64,000 nucleotides of DNA from Avena insularis (GCA_023614405.1 CM042689.1:333102305-333166304), one strand, 5' to 3'; shown: positions 34,529 through 46,399, counted from the stretch's first letter. Numbers and translations: made by a program. Notes: a model not told the origin generated them from the sequence alone.

Positions 34529-37500
34529 TTAAGAGGCAGCTGGACTCGGAGGGGTTATATCCGCAGACTTGGAGCTTGGTGTGCCATCAGTTTCGGCCGA
34601 GTCACGAGTGTCGGCAACCACATCTGATTCAGCTGCTTCGCTGTCGGCGACACTTTCCTCAGTAGTCTCAGCAGCGGGTTTAGAGCATCCAGGAAACTTG
34701 GCCTGTCACACCAAGCATGGACCAAGGCGTACTCGACCATGGCATAGGCTCGCTCCTGGCACCTTTTGATGAGCTCTGGGTCATGAGTCCACTTGCCTTC
34801 GGACCTCATGTTCTGAAGAACATCAAGATTGATGTCTTCATACGAGGAGAGCATAAAGGACAAGGCCTTGTCTGCGGTAGCGCGGCCAGCCGACTCACGC
34901 CACTCATCCAACCTTTCCTCGGAGAGAAGCAATCTGGCTGTCAGAGGCTCGATGAGTTCAGGCGGGTCTTCATCTGGCCAGAGCATCCTAAAGACATGGA
35001 TTGCCTACTTAAGTAAGTCGACACCACATGACTTCATAGTGGTTATGCGCTCTGAAAGGGCAGCTAGATGCTCATCAATAGTAACCTCGCCGTCTGCCGG
35101 GTCACTAGACTCGGACCGCACCTTCTTCATGGCCCTCAAAGCAAACATGTTGGCCTCGGGGAAGTTTTCTACAAAGGAAAGAGGGAATCATCAAGGGACA
35201 CGAAAAATATAGAAGTAAGAACAAGAACGCATCAAAAATAGTAAGAACTCACTACCGATGAAAGAAATGATGCAGCCGAGTTTGGTCTGCCAGATCTTTG
35301 CTTTCCCTTGAAGGGCATCCAAGTCTTGGTGAGCCGAGTCTAAAGCTGACTTGGCCTCCTTAAGCAGCTCATTCATTTTCTCAGTTTTCCTGGAAAACTT
35401 CCCCTCTTTCTCGTCAAGAACCTGGCGCAGACCCTCCACCTCGGACTTATGCTTCTTCTCCATATCCCCCATCTGCTGCTTGAGCCGAGTCACCTTGTCT
35501 CGCTCCTTCTAGTGCTGACCTGCTTATTCGAAAGAATGTTTCATTAGTACCGGCATGGAAACAATAACCCAGAATTGTTCCACGAGCAAAAGTATCTCGG
35601 CTGCTCTGAGATAAAAACGGATGAACAAGAAAACACTAAATCTAAGCAGCTACAAAATTTCTAAGGAAAAGGGCACTACCTTCAGCGTATCGATGGTGGA
35701 TTGTGCAGTAGCTGTGGAAAAGAATAACAAGAGGAATTCAAGATAACAAGATAAAAATTGGCCAGCAAGAGGGAGGCTGGGTAAGGATATACCTCGGCCC
35801 TGGTTTTTGGCCTTTAGGTCGCGATGAGCAGCAACAAGTTTTTGATATTTCAATATCAGGGTCTGATGAATCTTGGTGCTCTCATTATGTGTAAGCTGCA
35901 AAAAGAGAAATAAACAGAAAATACTCAGTGGAGCAAAAATTCAATCCCGGCAAATGGCAAAAGAGAGTCTTGGTTCTAAGCTTCCATCCGAGTAAATACT
36001 TTACTCGATAGAAACCTCAGGGGCTAGGGATCGGATTTTTAACATAAGGAAAATTTTCCTTAATTCTAAAGCTTACAACCGAGTAACTGCGTTACTCTAC
36101 GGTAACCTCGGGGACTAGGGAGAAGATTTCTGACACAGGATTTTAACAAGAAGAAGAAAAAAGCATACCCTAACTAGGAGCTTACAGACGAATAAGTTCC
36201 TCACTCAGTAGTAACCTCGGGGACTAGGGACTATGAGGATATAGAAATACTCAGAACGTGAAAGAGTAAAGTGGGTTCATACCTCGTTCACCCGGTCAAC
36301 TTGCATCATAAGTGCGATGGCCTGGTGGGTCATCTCTAACACAGTTTTGGGGCCAAGCTGCATCTGCTGATGACTAGGACCTGAAGGAGCGTCGGAGTTT
36401 ACTTCTTGGTCGCCTGCAGCATTCCACTCTAAAGCAAAGCGCTCGGCGGAGCCAAGGCTGTGCCCGTTGAGCGTCCGATTAAGAACTTTACCCTTCTTTA
36501 AGATAGCTCCTACACCGGCACGGGTGGCAGCAGGGCTAGCATGTAAAGCGCCGGCTCCAGGAACCCTGCCAGATCCGGCACCAGCGACAGATTTGTCCAA
36601 CTGACCTGCCGAAGCGGGTGTCTTTGTTGATGAGGTTGGCTTAATCTGTGGGCTAAGCTAGGAACAAAGACCAAAGTCTGCTGCCTGGGACCCGTCGTCT
36701 TGACATGCGCAGTTTGGGTCTGGCCAGACGAAGTGGGCCGGGTTTGGGTCTTGGTTGCTAGAGCTGGAGGAGCAGGTTTTGTACCCGCTTACTGAGTCGA
36801 AGGAGCCGAATGAGCAGGCTTAGAAACTGGCTGGGAAGCAGAGAAAAGTGTTTTGTTTGTTGGGGGAGATGCTATAGACACGTTCTAGGTGGACTCGGCG
36901 CTGATGTTGCTGGCGCCGGGTCCCAAATCCACATTCTTAGAGGAAACTAGAGAAGCAGGCCGAGTCTCCCCCGCAGAATGCACTGTCGGGTCGGCTTCAA
37001 GCTGAGGCTCGGAAGCCTCAACCATGGGAGCAGAGACCCGAATAGGGCTCCGCGAGTCTGGAGCAGCACGGGAAGGGGAGACTGGCTTGGATATGGAGGA
37101 GGCCATCATGTGGCAGACTGATTTGTGGACAAGGCAGCACTGAAAACAAAAGCATAAACCTATAAGGAAAGAACCACAGAAAGTAAAAATGTAAGGTAAC
37201 AGGCAACAAAAGTTACCCGGATACAGTGGGATCACGCGGCATGTGACGGGCAACCCGGCGTGGAGCCTTGCGGGGCTGTGAGGTCGTACCTTTGGGGGCC
37301 GCTGCAGCTTCAACCCGACGTTTCTTGGAGGGCTGAGTACTGTAGGAGGCCACACGCCGCTTACCCAATTTGGTAACGGGGATCTTGCCATGACAGCCAA
37401 CGGCGAGGGCAGGATCCTCGTGTACCTGACCAGCTGCATCAGTAAATACAAGACTCAACGGGATAAACCAAAAGATTAAGGCAAAGGTCAAGTACCTACA

Positions 37501-38739
37501 GAATCTCACAATCATCATCGTCATCATCTGACCAGTCCCGCAAAGGATTTTGGCTGAAATTCTTACCCGGAGTCTGAGCAGCAGCAGCGTGGGGAATGGG
37601 CATGAAACACTCCAAGTCAAACTTATCCTCATCATCATCGAATCGATCACTGAAATAGCCGCCAGGAGGAATGGCACTATCATTAACCTGATGCACGAGA
37701 TTCTGTAAAAGGCAAAGGGAACGAAATCAATACAAGAAACGGTTGACAAGAAAATGCCGAGTAAAGTATGTCGGCAGCATTCGTTTACTCAGAAACTTAC
37801 CCAGGGAACAAGTCTATCCCGGCTGAAAGAGGGATAACTCCAAGTCCAATCTTCCGCCAAGTTCAGCTTGAAGATGGAGCTGACTCGGCGAGCCACTGAG
37901 TCGTTGGCAATCTCGAGAGTAGAATGGAAAGTGGGATCATGAGAACCGCTCATGAAGCAGATCTTGTGACATCTGGCCTGGATGGGGCTGACTCAGCGAG
38001 AAATGAAAGTGCACATGAGGTCCTCCTCAGTCAGGTGGAACTCTTCCTTTGGGTCAAGCAACCTCTCGATGACGCTGTGAGCCTCATTCACCGCCGGGTT
38101 CTTATCCCGCAGGTCAAGCTTCCAGAGGTCCTTTCTAGGAACCTCATCTTTGAAGGGGGGAACACGAATGAAGTCATGTTGCCCACTGTTCTTGACATAG
38201 AAAAAGGTCCTATGCCACTTCTTGCAAGAATCGAGACCAGTGACACAAGGAAAAATGGATTCCCTCCTGGGCGTGATGCTAGTAGCACCACACTAGGTAG
38301 GCCTCTTTTCAGAGGATGGAACGCCGGGATCCAGAACAACCTGAATCCGAAAATTAAAATACTTGGCCCAAAAAAGAACAGTGGGCCAGAGACCAAGGTA
38401 GCCCTCGCAGGCAGAAATAAAGCAAGAAAGGGATCCAATGGCATTGGCGGGAATATGATGAGTTTGCAAGTGAAAAGTGGACAAAAACGACTTAAATAAA
38501 TCTCTAACAGGAAGAGCAAAGCCACGCTCAAAATGGGATAGAAAGACTACCCGTTTGTCGGGCCCGGGCTTGGGAGAAATCTCACCAAGAGGAAGACGGC
38601 AATCGACATCAAGAGGGATGCGCCTAGTGGCGCACAGCCACTCAATCTCCTGGAGATTAAGCTCCGAGCCCTCCGAGGCACCGCGCTCTCCAGCGGTCTC
38701 ATGCTCCTCCACCTCTTCGCCTCCATCGCGGGCGTCCAT
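34529..38739 (-). pseudogene. Antisense ORF of the Tat-like Gypsy element (gypsy-type transposon domain)
   Basis: On the strand opposite gag-pol, from ATG 38739 to a TAA at 34529-34531. The first 148 codons contain RVVFLSHFERGFALPVRDLF and SCFISACEGYLGLWPTVLFW, which I recognise as the putative gypsy type transposon domain (PF04195) of plant Tat elements. After a frame change the reading continues through KLDLRDKNPAVNEAHSVIER and FISRVSPIQARCHKI, then probable introns, an acidic DDDDDDCEIL stretch, a KKRRVE nuclear-signal-like stretch, a coiled coil (35191-35493) and a final exon at 34555-34986. Several splice-like gaps and stops make the exact structure uncertain. Confidence 0.65.
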
Positions 38740-39447
38740 GAATTCTGGTGGCTCGGGCCCTTCCTCCGTCAGAAGTGACCTAGATTGCCAAGGACCCGTT
38801 GAGGAATCGAAAGAAGGAAGAGGGAATCACTTGGCCAGTGATACGAGCAAGAAGAAGAGCAAAGGGGCAGTTGTAGATTGGAGCGGCACGAGGAAGAAGA
38901 AGCCTAGAAGCGGCAGGGGCGGTTAAGTTTCCCCAACACCCCTACTTAAGGGGGGTAAAGACCCTAGGCGTGGGATCCCTATGTGCCGTGTGGCCGTGTA
39001 CGCGGCCGGGTAAACGCATCAGCAAGTGCCATGTGTGCATGATACACGACTCATGCCACGCCGCGTCACGCAGGACATGAGGCGTTGAGCGATGGGACTG
39101 CCATAGTGACGGGAGTAACTGCGCTGCCGTCACTGTGCTGTCAGAATTTGAGACAAAATTTGAGGCAAACCATCATGATTACAACTTGTTAGTGACTAAG
39201 GTTAATATAAAAAGCCCAAGGTGACTCGTATAAGCCAGATATGACTCGACAAAGGTCAAAAAGACCTCACTAAGTCAAAGATGAGACTCGGAAATACCAA
39301 AATAGACTCGGCAAAGATCGAGGTTAGGCCAAATAGGTCGACCTGCATGAGAAATGCAGAATAAAAAGAGAAGTTCCTAGTGCGTTAAAGGAACCTGGAG
39401 ATGCCTAACTGTAAAAACTGCTAGGCCTCACCAGCTTCGGGGACTAA
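38740..39447 (+). mobile_element. Gypsy 3' untranslated region and polypurine tract
   Basis: No gene on either strand. It ends in CTTCGGGGACTAA directly before the 3' LTR at 39448; GGGGACTAA is the likely polypurine priming site. Confidence 0.65.
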
Positions 39448-40214
39448 TGTCGGGGGGATAACCCCCGGTAGGGCCATAAGGGGTAAAACATTGCCCATCT
39501 TGGTTTAGGCTGAGTCAAAGAGAACATCGGCCGGGTCTTAACGGCAGGGATATGGAGCCTGTGTAAGGTCGGCATAAGAATTATGTCGGCCCGCACATGA
39601 CAAAGATACTTACCCTGCAGGTAGAGACAAGTTGGGTCTCACGAGGGAAGGCCGGATCAAGAAGAACGCGTGGCTACTTTCTGAGTAAGATTAGGGAGGG
39701 ACCATGGTAAAGCATGTTCAAAAGAGAAGGGCACCGCCGGTTGACAACAAAGGAGCCGGGTGATGCCAAAAGCGAGGAGTGACATATAAAGAACTGTATG
39801 ACGCCGTAGAGCTGGCGTCTACGTACGGAAGGATTGTTAGCTGTATAGTTTTGCTGACTGGGTCAAGGGCCTAGGGCTGGCCCAAGACCTGGCCCGCATA
39901 GTAAGGACAAAGATCCAAACAGTAAACCCTAAGGCCCAAAGTGTAACCTAGCTACCCCATCGCCTATATAAGGAGGGGCATAGCTAGGGTTTAGGGGGAT
40001 CGACCAAGTAGTGAACTAGTTCCTTGAGGCTATGCTTGGACAGCTCTAGGAGCACTTGTAAACATCAAGGAGGAATAAAAATCATAAGTCTGGAGAGTTC
40101 ATCGTGTTCATTGTGCGTGGATGGACCGTGCACTCCCTCCCCGGTTACCTCAAGCGTCCATTCGGCCCCCAACTTAAGCCTACCCACGGCATCTGTCGTG
40201 AAACCACCACGACA
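39448..40214 (+). mobile_element. 3' LTR of the Gypsy element
   Basis: 767 bp, TGTCGGGGGG...ACGACA, followed by the TCTTG duplication (40215-40219). The LTR pair differs at a few percent of positions by eye, so the insertion is not very recent. Confidence 0.92.
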
Positions 40215-40219
40215 TCTTG

Positions 40220-41046
40220 ATGTTGCTGTTCTTCAGATCCACCAAGTAATTGGGTCAATTCCGATTCATGTGACCTTCTCCCTTGTAGTAAAAGCACTCA
40301 GTATCAGGCTTAGGCCCAGCTTTGGTCTTCTTCGCCGGCACGGTAGCTTTCTTATCGCCCTTCTTGAAGTTTCCCTTTTTCTTAGGCTTGCCTTGCTTCT
40401 TTAAATTGGTGGTCTTATTGACCATAAACACTTGGTGCTCTTTCTTGATCTCCACTTCTATAGACTTCAACATAGAGAAGAGGTCTGGCAATGTCTTATC
40501 CATGCACTACATGTTGTAGTTCATCAAAAAGTTCTTGTAACTTGGTGGTAGTGATTTGAGGACACGATAAATCCCCAACACATTAGGAATTATTATGCCC
40601 AAGCTCTGGATCTTATTGGTGTGCCCAGACATCTTAAGCACATGCTCACTGAGGGAGCTACCCTCCTCCATCTTGCAGTTAAAGAACTTTTCAGAAGCTT
40701 CATAACTCTCAACTATTGCGTGAGCCTCAAATATCATTTTGAGTTCACGGACAATATCATGTGGGTCAAAGTTCTCAAACCTCTTTTGAAGCTTCGATTT
40801 CAAACCATACAAGATAGCACACTGGACTGTAGAGTATTGATTCTTCCGAGTACGGAAAACATTTTTCTCCTCATCGGTAGCATCATCTGCAGGTGGGTCA
40901 CCCAGCGGTGGATCCAGCACATAGGTCAACTAACCAGCATTGAGGACAATACTCAAATTGCGGAACCAATCCGCGAAGTTGCTTCCATTGTTTTTCAACT
41001 TTTCTTTCTCTAGGAACGCATTAAAATTTATGGTAGGAGCCGCCAT
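40220..41046 (-). pseudogene. Copia gag with zinc knuckle
   Basis: ATG at 41046 (MAAPTINFNAFLEKEKL), the typical Angela/BARE gag start. An in-frame TAG follows after about 38 codons, then a UBN2-type gag core (TDEEKNVFRTRKNQYSTVQ, VESYEASEKFFNCKMEEGSS, LKSLPPSYKNFLMNYNM). A further TAG precedes a Lys-rich stretch ending in the zinc knuckle CFYYKGEGHMNRN, whose second Cys is replaced by Tyr. It runs directly into the protease-side fragment at 21618 once the Gypsy element is removed. Confidence 0.85.
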
Positions 41047-41799
41047 TGATCTACAACATATTTGCAATAGTTTAGACTAGGTTTATGACAAATTGAGTTC
41101 TAATTAATACTTAAATTAACCTAGGTGAACTCCCACTCAAAACAATACCCCGCACATTGTTTTAGTAATCACACTAACCAAATCCACTACATCAAATCCG
41201 ATCATCATGAGAGATGATGTAGTTTCAAAGGCGAACAATCAACATGTTCATCATATCTACTATATGACTCATGCTTTGCCTTTCGGTGATCCGTGTTCCG
41301 AGACCATGTATGTACATGCTAGGCTCGTCAAGATTAACCTTAGCTTCTATATGAGCAAAACTGGCTTGTTCCTGTTGTATGCACACGTTGATTCTATCAC
41401 ACCCAATCATCATGTGGTGCTTCGAAACGACGAGTCTTGCTAATGGTGCTAATTAAGTATGAACACTTTATTACTTGATATTTTGTGAGTGGGATTATCT
41501 TATAATGCTACCGTCGCGATCTAAGCAATACAAGATGCATATAAGGATTAACATCACATGCAATTAAAAATATATTATATGATATGGCCTTTCTTCTTGT
41601 GCTTATGATCTCCATCTTTAAGCACGAACATGATCTCCATCATCACCGGCATGGCGTCAAGGTCAATGCACCGCTCCATCGTCCACCAGCATCAACTATT
41701 ATAACTACTTTGAATAATAGACACGCATGTCTTAACGAAATTAAAAGACAACCATAAGGCTTCTGCCGGTTGCCGACTTACAATAAGGATCATTGCATA
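41047..41799 (-). mobile_element. Copia leader, non-coding
   Basis: The untranslated leader between gag and the primer site, in two pieces (41047-41799 and 42682-43096) around an inserted AACCGA-rich element. Open frames here are short and not conserved with any gene that I know. Confidence 0.6.
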
Positions 41800-42673
41800 T
41801 AGGGGTGGGCATAAAAAACCGAAACCGAACACCGAAACCGAATTAACCGAAACCGAAACCGAATACACCGAACCCGAATTAGCCGATATTAATTTCGGTT
41901 AGTAAATATGATTAACCGAATTTATAAATATTAATTTGGTTTTGACTCTCTGTTAACCGAAATAACCGTATAAACCGAAAAATATACGTGATAGAGGTAA
42001 ATATATTTGTGATTCTGTCTCAGGCTTCCATTACTGTACGTAGATACCAGCTCATGCGACAAAAAGACATGGATGCAAAAGCTGTCAGGCAGCCCATGCA
42101 TGTACGTATGTCTTCAGCCACATGCACGTACATGTTCGTGGTTTAACAGCTCATGCATGTACGTATGTCTCCAACCACATGCACGTACATGTTCATGGTT
42201 TAACTGTCAATTGTGTCTATGAATTTTGTTGGAAGCCATTCAATTGTTTTCCTATTTCGGATATAATCATGTATTTTAGCTGAACTCTTAACACATACAA
42301 TTTGTTGAATGTATATGGCTTGGAAGATAGACATCATTTTTTTGAACAAGCAAGATAGACAGCATGCTTATTATGTTCTTTTTCTACACATGCGTTTAAG
42401 ACATCAGCTAGCCATGTATTGCTTCAGGTACTCGCCGACCTGGAGGTTGCTTCCGGTGCGCTAATGAGTGGTTTAGCTCATATGGATCTACATAAATTAT
42501 GACACAGTGTTGTTATTTCCAGAAGTTCGGTTAAAAACCGAACACCGAACCGAATTGTCCACTAACCGAACTATCAATTAATTACAAAACCGAAATAATT
42601 TCGGTGCCTATTTTGTAGAAACCGAATTATAGAAAAACCCGAAAAAACGAACCGAATTAACCAAAAAAACCGA
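41800..42673. mobile_element. AACCGA-rich DNA element with 8-bp target duplication
   Basis: Flanked by ATTGCATA on both sides (41792-41799 and 42674-42681), the 8-bp length used by hAT transposons. The left end TAGGGGTGGGCATAAAAAAC resembles hAT termini. Both ends (about 150 bp each) are arrays of ACCGAA-type motifs in the same orientation. The right end lacks the expected inverted GCCCACCCCTA. The centre (41980-42500) holds a repeated GTACGTATGTCTxCAxCCACATGCACGTACATGTTC phrase twice. No ORF. Confidence 0.6.
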
Positions 42674-43096
42674 ATTGCATACAACATATATAATCACAAT
42701 CATGGCCATATCACATCACAGCACACACATGTAAAACAAAGTTAGACGCCTCTAATTTTCTTTGCATATTTTACGTGGTTTGGGGCTTTCAATAAGTACC
42801 GTTCTAACTTACGAACAAGAACCACAACGCTGATGCATGAACTATCAAGTGCCCATTGTAAATTGAATCTTCACTATGATGGGAGAGACAGACACCCGCA
42901 AAGCCACTTATGCAATACAAGTTGCATGTCGACCGTGGAGCTAGTCTCATGAACAATGTCATGTAAGATTAGCCTGAACCGCTTCATCCCACCATCCCGC
43001 AAGATGCAAAGTACACAAGAAGCAATTGATAATAAAAGCATCATCGCCCATAATGACCATTGTGTTCTACTCGTGCAACAGATCTACATATAGACA

Positions 43097-43110
43097 CGAC
43101 TCTGATACCA
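43097..43110 (-). promoter_or_regulatory. Copia primer binding site, initiator tRNA-Met
   Basis: On minus the bases just inside the 5' LTR read TGGTATCAGAGTCG. TGGTATCAGAGC is the classic plant Copia primer site complementary to initiator tRNA-Met. Confidence 0.9.
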
Positions 43111-43111
43111 C

Positions 43112-45073
43112 TGTAGGGGTTCGTAGCATGAAAAACAAAAAAAATCTATCGCATGAACACACCCAAGCCAAGATCTATCTACTAGATTATAGCAACGAGT
43201 CGATAGAGTACTCACCCTCGAAGATTCCAAAGCAGTTAACGAGAGCAGATTCTCGTGGGTGATGTAGTCGTTCACTTGCCGATCTCAAGATCGCATAGAC
43301 GATCCTTCCGACGTCGTGTTTCGACAGCGCTCTCGCAGTCGGTCACACGTTCGATACTCGATAAAGACCTTCCTCTCCCTTGTTCCAGCAGGCAGCAGAG
43401 GTTGTAGCTCTCTCCTCGCGATTCCGGCAGCACGACGGCATGGTGTCGGAGTTTACAGGGGAGATCCCGCAGGGCTTCGCCTAAGCCGAGACAAGAATAT
43501 GGAGTAGAGGGGATCCTCAGAAACTAGGGTTTAGAGGACGAGGGGAGGAGGTGGTCGCCGGTGGCGGCAAGGGCGGTGGCGGCGACGCTAGGGGCTAGGG
43601 TTTGGTTGTGGTAGAGAGGGGCAGCCCCTTCCCCTCCTTTTATGGGAAGGAGAGGAGGTTTGGGGAGGGGGAGGCCGAGTCCTCCCCCAACTCCCTCTCC
43701 TTGGCCGGCGGTGGAGGGAGAGGAGGTTTCCTCTCTTCCCTCCACCAGGAAACATTGTCCCAGTTTGACTTTTTCAAACTTGCCTTATTTTTTTGACTTT
43801 CAAACTAGTGTTTGATTTCTCTCTTCCAAGCGTCCAGCCAAGTGACCTTGGACATGATGCAGTCATTCCATTTTTTATGACACATCCATATACCCTTCCC
43901 CTTTCAGATCGGTGATCCTTCTAGACCCTTCTAGAACATTCCGGTGAAAACACCAAAACTATTCTCAAACTCCGGAATTGGACTTTCCTTATATGAGTCT
44001 TATTCTCTGGAACATTCCGGATCTCCTCGTGATATCCCGAATCCCATCCGAGACTCCGAACAACATTCGGTCTCTTTACTCACATTCTGTAACTACAAAA
44101 CAACATCGAATCCTTAAGTGTGTCTCCCTACAGTTTGTGAATTATGCAGACATGACCGAGACTCTTCTCCGATCAATAACCAATAGAGGAATCCGAAAAT
44201 TCATATGGCACCCACATATTTCTACGATTACTTCGTGATCAAATGAACCATTAACATACGATACCAATTTGCCTTTGTCTCGCGATACTTTACTTATCCG
44301 AGGTCTGATCGTCGGTATCTCTGCATACCTAGTTCAACCTTGTTACGGATAAGTACTCTTTACTCGTTCCTGTGGTATGTGATCCCTTGTGAGCCAGTCA
44401 CATGCTTGCAAGCTAATTGGATGACATTCCACCGAGAGGGCCCAGAGTATATCTATCCGTCATCTGGATGGACAAATCCCACTCTTGATCCATGTGCCTC
44501 AACACATAATTTCCGAACACTCAATGTCACCTTTATAACCACCCAGTTACAAAGTGGTGTTTGATGTCATCAAAGCATCCATCGGGTGATGGCGATTAAC
44601 ATGGTCTCATGGTCGAAGGAATTAGGTTACTATGTATCTGAAAGCTTATAGCAAACGAACTATCGAAATGACTTGATCTTTATGCTACGCTTAACTATTG
44701 GAGTATGTCCATCACACCATTCTCCTAATGATATGATCTTATTGTTTACAACATCTCAATGTTCATGATCAGGAAACCATAATCATCTATTAACCAACAA
44801 GCTAGTATTATAAAGAGGCTTTACTAGGGACTCTAATAAGTTTACAAATCACACAAGTATTAATGTTTCCGGTTAATACAGTTATAGCATGAATGTAAAC
44901 ATTTATCATAAACACAAAGATATAATAATAACTAGTCCCTCCGATCCATATTACTTGTCGTTGAAATGGATGTATCTAGCACTAAAACATGTCTAGATAC
45001 ATCTATTTTAGTGACAAGTAATATGGATCGGATGGAGTACTTTTATTATTGCCTCTTGGGCATATCTCCAACA
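43112..45073 (-). mobile_element. 5' LTR of the Copia element
   Basis: Complete LTR: minus-strand start TGTTGGAGATATGCCC at 45073, end CGAACCCCTACA at 43112, adjacent to the primer site. 1962 bp including a Stowaway insertion of 103 bp plus TA at 44935-45037. AATCC duplication at 45074-45078. Confidence 0.9.
44935..45037. mobile_element. Stowaway MITE in the Copia LTR (103 bp)
   Basis: Inverted repeats GTCCCTCCGATCCATATTAC / GTAATATGGATCGGATGGAG, flanked by TA (44933-44934, 45038-45039). It lies in the LTR half that the deleted 3' LTR lacks, so its age relative to the Copia insertion cannot be read from this window. Confidence 0.9.
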
Positions 45074-45078
45074 AATCC

Positions 45079-45948
45079 CACCATGTCGGTGTCATTATTC
45101 TTGCATCTGAAATTGTTGTCGAAGTCCTGGAGGGCATACATAAGGATGGCAATGGGCAGGGTATGGGCAGGGTAGAGCAATACCATACCCATACCCGTCT
45201 AGTCAATGGGTACAAAAGCTTACCCATACCCTACCCATACCCATATCCGGCGGGTACCCATACCCATTGGGTACCCGGCGGATATATCCAATAGTACACA
45301 AGTTATTCAAAATTTTACTTTCATCAATAGAATATTTAAAGAAAATATAATAATCTCTACTTACTAATAGTAGACGAGTACATGAAGTATCAAATTTAAG
45401 TTTAGAAGTCGCGATCTCATACTCGTCCCTAGGCTTCTCGACCTCATAGGTTGAAACTCTATAGGTAAGTTTGATATGTCTGTTTAAATGGACAGGGTAT
45501 GGGTATACCCATGCCATGCCCGTACCCGTAACTTAACAGGTAGGGTATGGGTATTACCCATGGGTATAAAAGTGTGCTCATACTCTACCCATGCGGGTAC
45601 GGTACCCGTGGGTACCCGTACCCATGGGTAAAATTCACATCCTTAGGCATACACAATCTTGAGGAAGAGGTCCCGGCCCATCCTGAATCGACACTGAAAC
45701 ACTGCCTCATCGTGCAATGGATTATCGGCGAAGTAATCGGCGTATAGCATGCGATAGCCCTCAATCCGCTGCCTCGGCTTGCCTTTCCGACGTCCTGGCG
45801 CTGAACCGCCGTGCCACGGCTTCGCTTTCTGGGCATACAGACTGGCCAGACAAGCGAGGATCATCATGTGCTCTCCATCATCGGTGGCGGCGGCCATCTC
45901 TTCCTCCATCAGCGCGGCGAACATTTGCTCGTTGTCGTCAGAGTCCAT
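45079..45948 (-). pseudogene. Harbinger transposase, N-terminal part (split)
   Basis: ATG at 45948 starts MDSDDNEQMFAALMEEEMAA, an acidic N terminus usual for wheat PIF/Harbinger transposases, then RIEGYRMLYADYFADNPLHD and FRMGRDLFLKIVYA. The hAT element (45141-45645) interrupts here. The frame resumes at 45132-45079 with LQDFDNNFRCKNNDTDMVG and then meets the Copia element, beyond which it continues at 20142. The N-terminal half is open, so most damage is by insertion. Confidence 0.88.
45141..45645. mobile_element. hAT-type non-autonomous element in the Harbinger transposase
   Basis: Exact 8-bp duplication GGCATACA at 45133-45140 and 45646-45653. Short inverted ends TAAGGATGGCAAT / CACATCCTTA. 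The interior is dominated by GGGTA/TACCC motifs in both orientations (ACCCATACCC and GGGTATGGG), so it can fold extensively. The transposase reading frame continues on both sides. Confidence 0.88.
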
Positions 45949-46167
45949 GCTAGAAAATCACCGAACACCTACTGGGCATGGTTGGCGCGCAGCGGTCCGC
46001 GAAACAGCCGGAGGGAGCTAAACTCCGGCGAGGAGGGAGGGAGACTCAGCGGAGTTCGGTTGGTTTCGTGGAGGCGTGCGGGCGGCGGAGCAGAGAGGGG
46101 TGGTGCCAACGGCAAGAAGGACGGTAGGTGGATGGGGGAAGGGAACTAGGCGACTGTTTTGCATGGA

Positions 46168-46399
46168 AATCGGCTTCCCTCGCCGATAGCCTAGGCCCGC
46201 TCACCTTTTTACTCCATCCGGCGAACCCTGGGACACTGAGTTTGGCCCGAATTCACTGGATGGATTTTAGGCCCAATCCAGCGAATCGGCTTCCCTCGCC
46301 GATAGCCTAGGCCCGCTCGCCTTTTTACTCCATCCGACGAACCCTGGGAGACTGAGTTTGGCCCGAACTCACCGGATGAATTTTAGGCCCAATCCAGCG
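46168..46399. repeat. Tandem duplication, 116 bp x 2, in the Harbinger 5' region
   Basis: AATCGGCTTCCCTCGCCGAT starts both units (46168 and 46284), and both run through GGATTTTAGGCCCAATCCAG. They differ at a few positions. Upstream of the transposase ATG on the minus strand. Confidence 0.92.

Larger units (their letters stand above)
21620..40214 (+). mobile_element. Tat-like Gypsy LTR retrotransposon nested in the Copia element
   Basis: LTRs at 21620-22384 and 39448-40214 (765 and 767 bp, TGTCGGGGGG...ACGACA). They are flanked by exact TCTTG duplications at 21615-21619 and 40215-40219. Order on plus: gag, protease, [MULE insertion], reverse transcriptase, RNase H, integrase, then a 5-kb 3' region with an antisense ORF. 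The gag-protease-RT-RH-integrase order and the antisense ORF with a putative-gypsy-type-transposon domain point to the Tat group. All ORFs are interrupted. Own length without the MULE is about 13.9 kb. Confidence 0.9.
20148..45073 (-). mobile_element. Copia LTR retrotransposon (Angela/BARE-like), deleted and host to a Gypsy element
   Basis: Flanked by exact 5-bp target duplications AATCC at 20143-20147 and 45074-45078; the Harbinger transposase reading joins across them. On the minus strand the 5' LTR is at right, then primer site, gag (40255-41046) and protease-side sequence (21145-21618). The reading then jumps into the middle of the 3' LTR. Integrase, reverse transcriptase, RNase H and the first half of the 3' LTR are missing. 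Own sequence after removing nested insertions is about 5.3 kb. The family name is a judgement from the LTR start TGTTGGAGATATGCCC and the end CTACGAACCCCTACA. Confidence 0.85.

Noticed and set aside
41207..41443. 78-codon frame in the Copia leader
   Set aside because: Short, in the untranslated leader between gag and primer site, with no homology recognised and an equally long frame on the other strand.
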